Origin: Deltaproteobacteria bacterium
Lineage (GTDB): Bacteria > Desulfobacterota > Desulfobacteria > Desulfobacterales > UBA11574
Direction of reading: 5' to 3'
Assembly (NCBI GenBank): GCA_019313505.1
Contig: JAFDBA010000178.1
Coordinates: 1-7,619 of the forward strand
Length of the DNA: 7,619 bases
Shown: piece after piece, positions 5,261 through 7,619 of the stretch
Layout of the letters: every line of letters starts with the position of its first letter
How positions within the stretch are numbered: the stretch's first letter is position 1
The notes under the pieces: model-generated
Databases searched by the model: none
Told to the model about the DNA's origin: nothing
The model's input: only the letters and a program-made list of their open reading frames with translations
Program-made: the position numbers and the translations under genes

Positions 5261-6373
5261 ATGTCAGAAGAATTATTGAAGATCACCAGGACGGTTCCAA
5301 CCCCTTTTCTTCTCGTGGAAGAGGAGATCGTCAGAAAAAATATCAACCGCATTCATGATTATGCAAACCGGCATGGATTTTCGGTTCGCCCACATATCAA
5401 AACCCACAAATCACTTGGAATAGCTCGCATGCAGCTCGGTTCCGGTGCGGTCGGCCTGGCAGTTGCAAAAGTCGAAGAAGCCGAAGTCATGGCAAGGCTT
5501 GGACCTGTCGATATTACAGTGGCATATCCTGCAGTCGGATCAGCCCGAATGGAGCGTCTTTCTAAGCTGTCTCTGAAACAAACTATAAGGGTTGCGGTTG
5601 ACTCCGAGTATCTCCTCAACGAACTCGGAAGTGCGGCGCTCAAACAACACACCACCATTGGAATCCTGGTTATGTTTGACGCCGGGCTTCACCGATGCGG
5701 AACCGCCGATCCCGGGCAAATCGTAAAGCTTGCTCAACATGCAGAAACACACCCAGGTCTTGGTTTTGACGGCATCCAGATGTATCTTGGGAATCTATAT
5801 GGAGATGCTGCAAGAGATCCGCAAAGTTTTAAGCGAATCAATCGGCTATGGGAACCGGTATATAAATCTCTATGCGCCGCCGGCCTTCAACCTGAAACCA
5901 TCTCTTCCGGTTCAACGCCGTCCCTTGAGAACACGCATCTTGTCCGTCATGTCACCGAAATCCGGGTGGGAACCGCTGTTCTGAACGATTATTTTGTGCT
6001 CAAATTTAACCATTGCGCCCTAAAAGACTGTGCCGCCCGTGTGGTGGCAACCGTTATTTCGGACGTGGTCCCGGGACGGGTAATCATCGACGCCGGTTCA
6101 AAGGCCCTTTCTGCAAAACAATTATTACGTCATGAGGATCTTGAAATGGGATATATCGTTGAATACCCGGATGCCAGGATAACCCGCCTGCACGAAGAAC
6201 ACGGCTGGCTTGATGTCAGCTGCTGCAATCATCCCCCAAGGATAGGAGAGCGGCTGAGTATTGTTCCGGTAAATGTGAGCCTTTGCGTTAACCTGTATGA
6301 TCATTTTTATATAGTCACCCGAAGCGGCAATCTGCAAAAAGAGCGGGTTGACGCAAGAGGATGCCTTGTCTGA
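5261..6373 (+). CDS. Fold-type III PLP enzyme, D-threonine aldolase/D-serine dehydratase-like
   Basis: A 370-aa protein with an alanine-racemase-type N-terminal barrel and a DSD1-like C-terminal domain. VRPHIKTHKS (42-51) is the cofactor motif, with Lys47 the expected Schiff-base lysine. Further family blocks are VMFDAGLHRCGT, SSGSTPSLEN (phosphate binding), EIRVGTAVLNDY, VIIDAGSKALSA and EEHGWLDV. Known relatives cleave, dehydrate or racemise amino acids, mostly D-amino acids. In D-serine dehydratases and D-threonine aldolases a His-x-Cys or His-x-Asp pair before the VNLxD motif binds a divalent metal. Here that segment reads PVNVSLCVNLYD (336-347), with Asn338 and Ser340 at the ligand positions, so the metal site appears lost. 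A non-aldolase role such as an amino acid racemase is therefore plausible. The start at 5261 is supported by GGGAG five bases upstream. It lies in the same direction as the NAS-like pair, 233 bp downstream. Confidence 0.8.
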   Translation: MSEELLKITRTVPTPFLLVEEEIVRKNINRIHDYANRHGFSVRPHIKTHKSLGIARMQLGSGAVGLAVAKVEEAEVMARLGPVDITVAYPAVGSARMERLSKLSLKQTIRVAVDSEYLLNELGSAALKQHTTIGILVMFDAGLHRCGTADPGQIVKLAQHAETHPGLGFDGIQMYLGNLYGDAARDPQSFKRINRLWEPVYKSLCAAGLQPETISSGSTPSLENTHLVRHVTEIRVGTAVLNDYFVLKFNHCALKDCAARVVATVISDVVPGRVIIDAGSKALSAKQLLRHEDLEMGYIVEYPDARITRLHEEHGWLDVSCCNHPPRIGERLSIVPVNVSLCVNLYDHFYIVTRSGNLQKERVDARGCLV

Positions 6374-6460
6374 AATCACCATCTATGCACCCCCTATTGC
6401 AACGGAAGTTGAATCAGCAAATAAATGGCACCAGTGAATCGGTGACAGGGAGAAAAGGCT
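6374..6460. other. Short convergent intergenic gap
   Basis: These 87 bp lie between two converging genes. No convincing terminator is visible. Only a weak CACC/GGTG pairing (6430-6443 region) is present, without a T-run. Confidence 0.4.
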
Positions 6461-6976
6461 TTATATATTTCGCCGTTTCTCCGACACTCCGTTTCTCCGG
6501 TTCATTCTTTTAGAGTTTGAAATTCGGATTCCCTTCCCTCTCCACCAAAAGAAAATTCCGGAAAGGCCAAAAATGATGGAAAGTCCCATCAAAGCCTTTT
6601 CATATCTGGATAGAGCGCTTTGAGCAGCTTTTGCAGACTGTGTATCTTCTTCCCGGACTAACTGCTCATTCACTGGTACGGTGACCTCCAGGCGGTGACC
6701 CATTTCATCATCCACGACCACTTGCCAATCGCCTGCGACATCCGGAAAAAAACAGAACCGACCGTTTCGGTCTGTCCTGCCCGACTGAAACGTTAATTTT
6801 GCCCCGGGAGCCGAAATTTTTACCTTGGCGTAGCTCATGGCTTCGCCCGTGTCATATTGTGCGGTGACCACGAGGCCACCCTCCTTCACCGTCCCCTTAA
6901 CGCCATGGGCAAAAAGAGAGGATGGCAGGAGAAAAGCCAGAGTCGCAATCAAGAACATGCGCTTTCTATATGTCAT
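6461..6976 (-). CDS. nikL: NikL-like nickel ECF transporter accessory protein
   Basis: A 171-aa exported, membrane-anchored protein. It has a basic-hydrophobic signal peptide (MTYRKRMFLIATLAFLLPSSLFA, 1-23) with predicted cleavage giving a mature N-terminus HGV. A periplasmic carboxypeptidase-regulatory-like beta-sandwich domain follows, with the blocks MSYAKVKISAPG, FQSGRTDRNGRFCFFPD and WQVVVDDEMGHRLEV, which I recognise as characteristic of NikL proteins found with NikMQO nickel transporters. Then come a linker, one transmembrane helix (about 128-145) and a basic cytoplasmic tail. A histidine at the mature N-terminus suits metal contact. The start is supported by AGGAGAGG upstream, and it overlaps the permease gene by 11 bp. 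No NikM or NikQ gene is adjacent. The last 15 or so residues are coded by a short repeated sequence and may be an added tail. Confidence 0.7.
   Translation of the reverse strand: MTYRKRMFLIATLAFLLPSSLFAHGVKGTVKEGGLVVTAQYDTGEAMSYAKVKISAPGAKLTFQSGRTDRNGRFCFFPDVAGDWQVVVDDEMGHRLEVTVPVNEQLVREEDTQSAKAAQSALSRYEKALMGLSIIFGLSGIFFWWRGKGIRISNSKRMNRRNGVSEKRRNI
6473..6499 (-). repeat. Short direct repeat in the 3' end of the NikL-like gene
   Basis: CCGTTTCTCCG occurs at 6473-6483 and 6489-6499 (plus strand), 16 bp apart. It encodes most of the final basic residues of the NikL-like protein and may come from an intergenic repeat that extended the frame. Confidence 0.4.
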
Positions 6977-7619
6977 GATTTTGCCCTCTCCTAATACTGA
7001 AATAGAAATAGACCAAGATGCCTAAACCGATTGTTCCTAAACCAAACAGAGAGGCGATGGGCCTGCTCCTGATGGAAAAATAGATGATCCAAAGATTGCC
7101 TAAAATGAATACAAACGGTGTTACTGGATATCCGAAAGTTTTGTAATCTCTTTTCAAAGCAGGTTGTGTTGTCCTGAGTAGTATCATCCCCACCACGGTT
7201 AGCGTGGCGCACAATGAAAGGGTAAAACCGATGTATATGAGCAACTTGTCAAAAGAGGCGGTGACGACCATGAGGATGGCGATACCTGCCTGCAGGAAAA
7301 TGGAATAGGCCGGGGTCCTGCGAAGACTGCTCACCTTTCCGAAAAGCTCAAAGAAAACCCCGTCTTTTGCCATGGCATAATAAACCCTCGGTCCTGTCAT
7401 GATCATGGCGCTTAAGACGGAGAGAAGGGCAATGGTAATGGCGCCGCTAAAATATCGGCTCAGATGTTCGCCAAATAAAGAGACCGCGGATGTTGCTCCC
7501 ACTTCAAGGACCCCGCTCATTTGTTTTGCATCAAGTGCATAAATATATACAATGTTCAACAGGAGATAAAGGCACAATACAACAAACGTGCCCGTAAAAA
7601 GGGCAAGGGGGATGTTTGT
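6966..7619 (-). CDS. APC-family amino acid permease, C-terminal part (5' end outside the window)
   Basis: A secondary amino acid transporter of the inner membrane. The frame stays open to the window edge, so the N-terminal half is missing; the first visible residues, TNIPLALFTGTF, match the APC pattern NIPRALxxGT. About six hydrophobic segments are visible, corresponding roughly to TM7-12. Family marks include GPRVYYAMAKDGVFF and FGYPVTPFVFILGN, as in LAT/SteT-like exchangers. The substrate cannot be assigned. The 11-bp overlap with the NikL-like gene indicates co-transcription and coupled translation, with the permease gene upstream. A role in supplying an amino acid to, or moving a metallophore from, the convergent NAS cluster is speculation. 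Confidence 0.8.
   Translation of the reverse strand, partial: TNIPLALFTGTFVVLCLYLLLNIVYIYALDAKQMSGVLEVGATSAVSLFGEHLSRYFSGAITIALLSVLSAMIMTGPRVYYAMAKDGVFFELFGKVSSLRRTPAYSIFLQAGIAILMVVTASFDKLLIYIGFTLSLCATLTVVGMILLRTTQPALKRDYKTFGYPVTPFVFILGNLWIIYFSIRSRPIASLFGLGTIGLGILVYFYFSIRRGQNHDI

Noticed and set aside
5116..5358. An 80-aa plus-strand frame
   Set aside because: It starts inside repeat copy 3, runs through the hairpin leader and overlaps the PLP enzyme gene in another frame.

Overview
The window looks like an accessory, repeat-rich stretch of a bacterial chromosome with moderate to low GC. The combination of an ECF-type nickel/cobalt ATPase, a NikL-like protein of the form common in sulfate reducers, an IS66 element and many ACACGGATT-type interspersed repeats suggests a Desulfobacterota (sulfate-reducing 'deltaproteobacterial') host. 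That placement is inference; there is no rRNA or marker gene in the window.

Layout. Bases 1-679 contain no convincing gene. They hold an intrinsic terminator, small hairpins, one inverted-repeat element (370-472) and a terminator-like hairpin directly before the first gene. A nickel/cobalt ECF transporter ATPase with a histidine-rich tail (680-1408, +) is followed 8 bp after its stop codon by an IS66-family insertion sequence (about 1417-3134). The 5' end of its transposase gene is damaged by tandem duplications. A second inverted-repeat element (3147-3271) leads into two overlapping genes for nicotianamine synthase-like enzymes (3292-4176 and 4173-5027). A third inverted-repeat element (5037-5173) and a GC-rich hairpin leader separate these from a fold-type III PLP enzyme of the D-threonine aldolase/D-serine dehydratase-like family (5261-6373). 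On the opposite strand, converging on this block, are the 3' part of an APC-family amino acid permease (6966 to the window edge) and, overlapping it by 11 bp, a NikL-like nickel-transport accessory protein (6461-6976).

How the genes may work together. Nicotianamine synthases join aminobutyrate units from S-adenosylmethionine; in staphylopine-type pathways a NAS-like enzyme adds one unit to a D-amino acid supplied by a racemase. Here two diverged NAS-like enzymes sit beside a PLP enzyme of a fold that acts on D-amino acids or racemises amino acids, between two genes whose families serve nickel/cobalt uptake. The simplest reading is an undescribed nicotianamine- or opine-like metallophore locus, plausibly for nickel. 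No opine dehydrogenase, dedicated exporter or outer-membrane receptor is present in the window. The two NAS copies have lost different conserved positions, and the PLP enzyme lacks both metal ligands usual in its family, so the chemistry may differ from known pathways.
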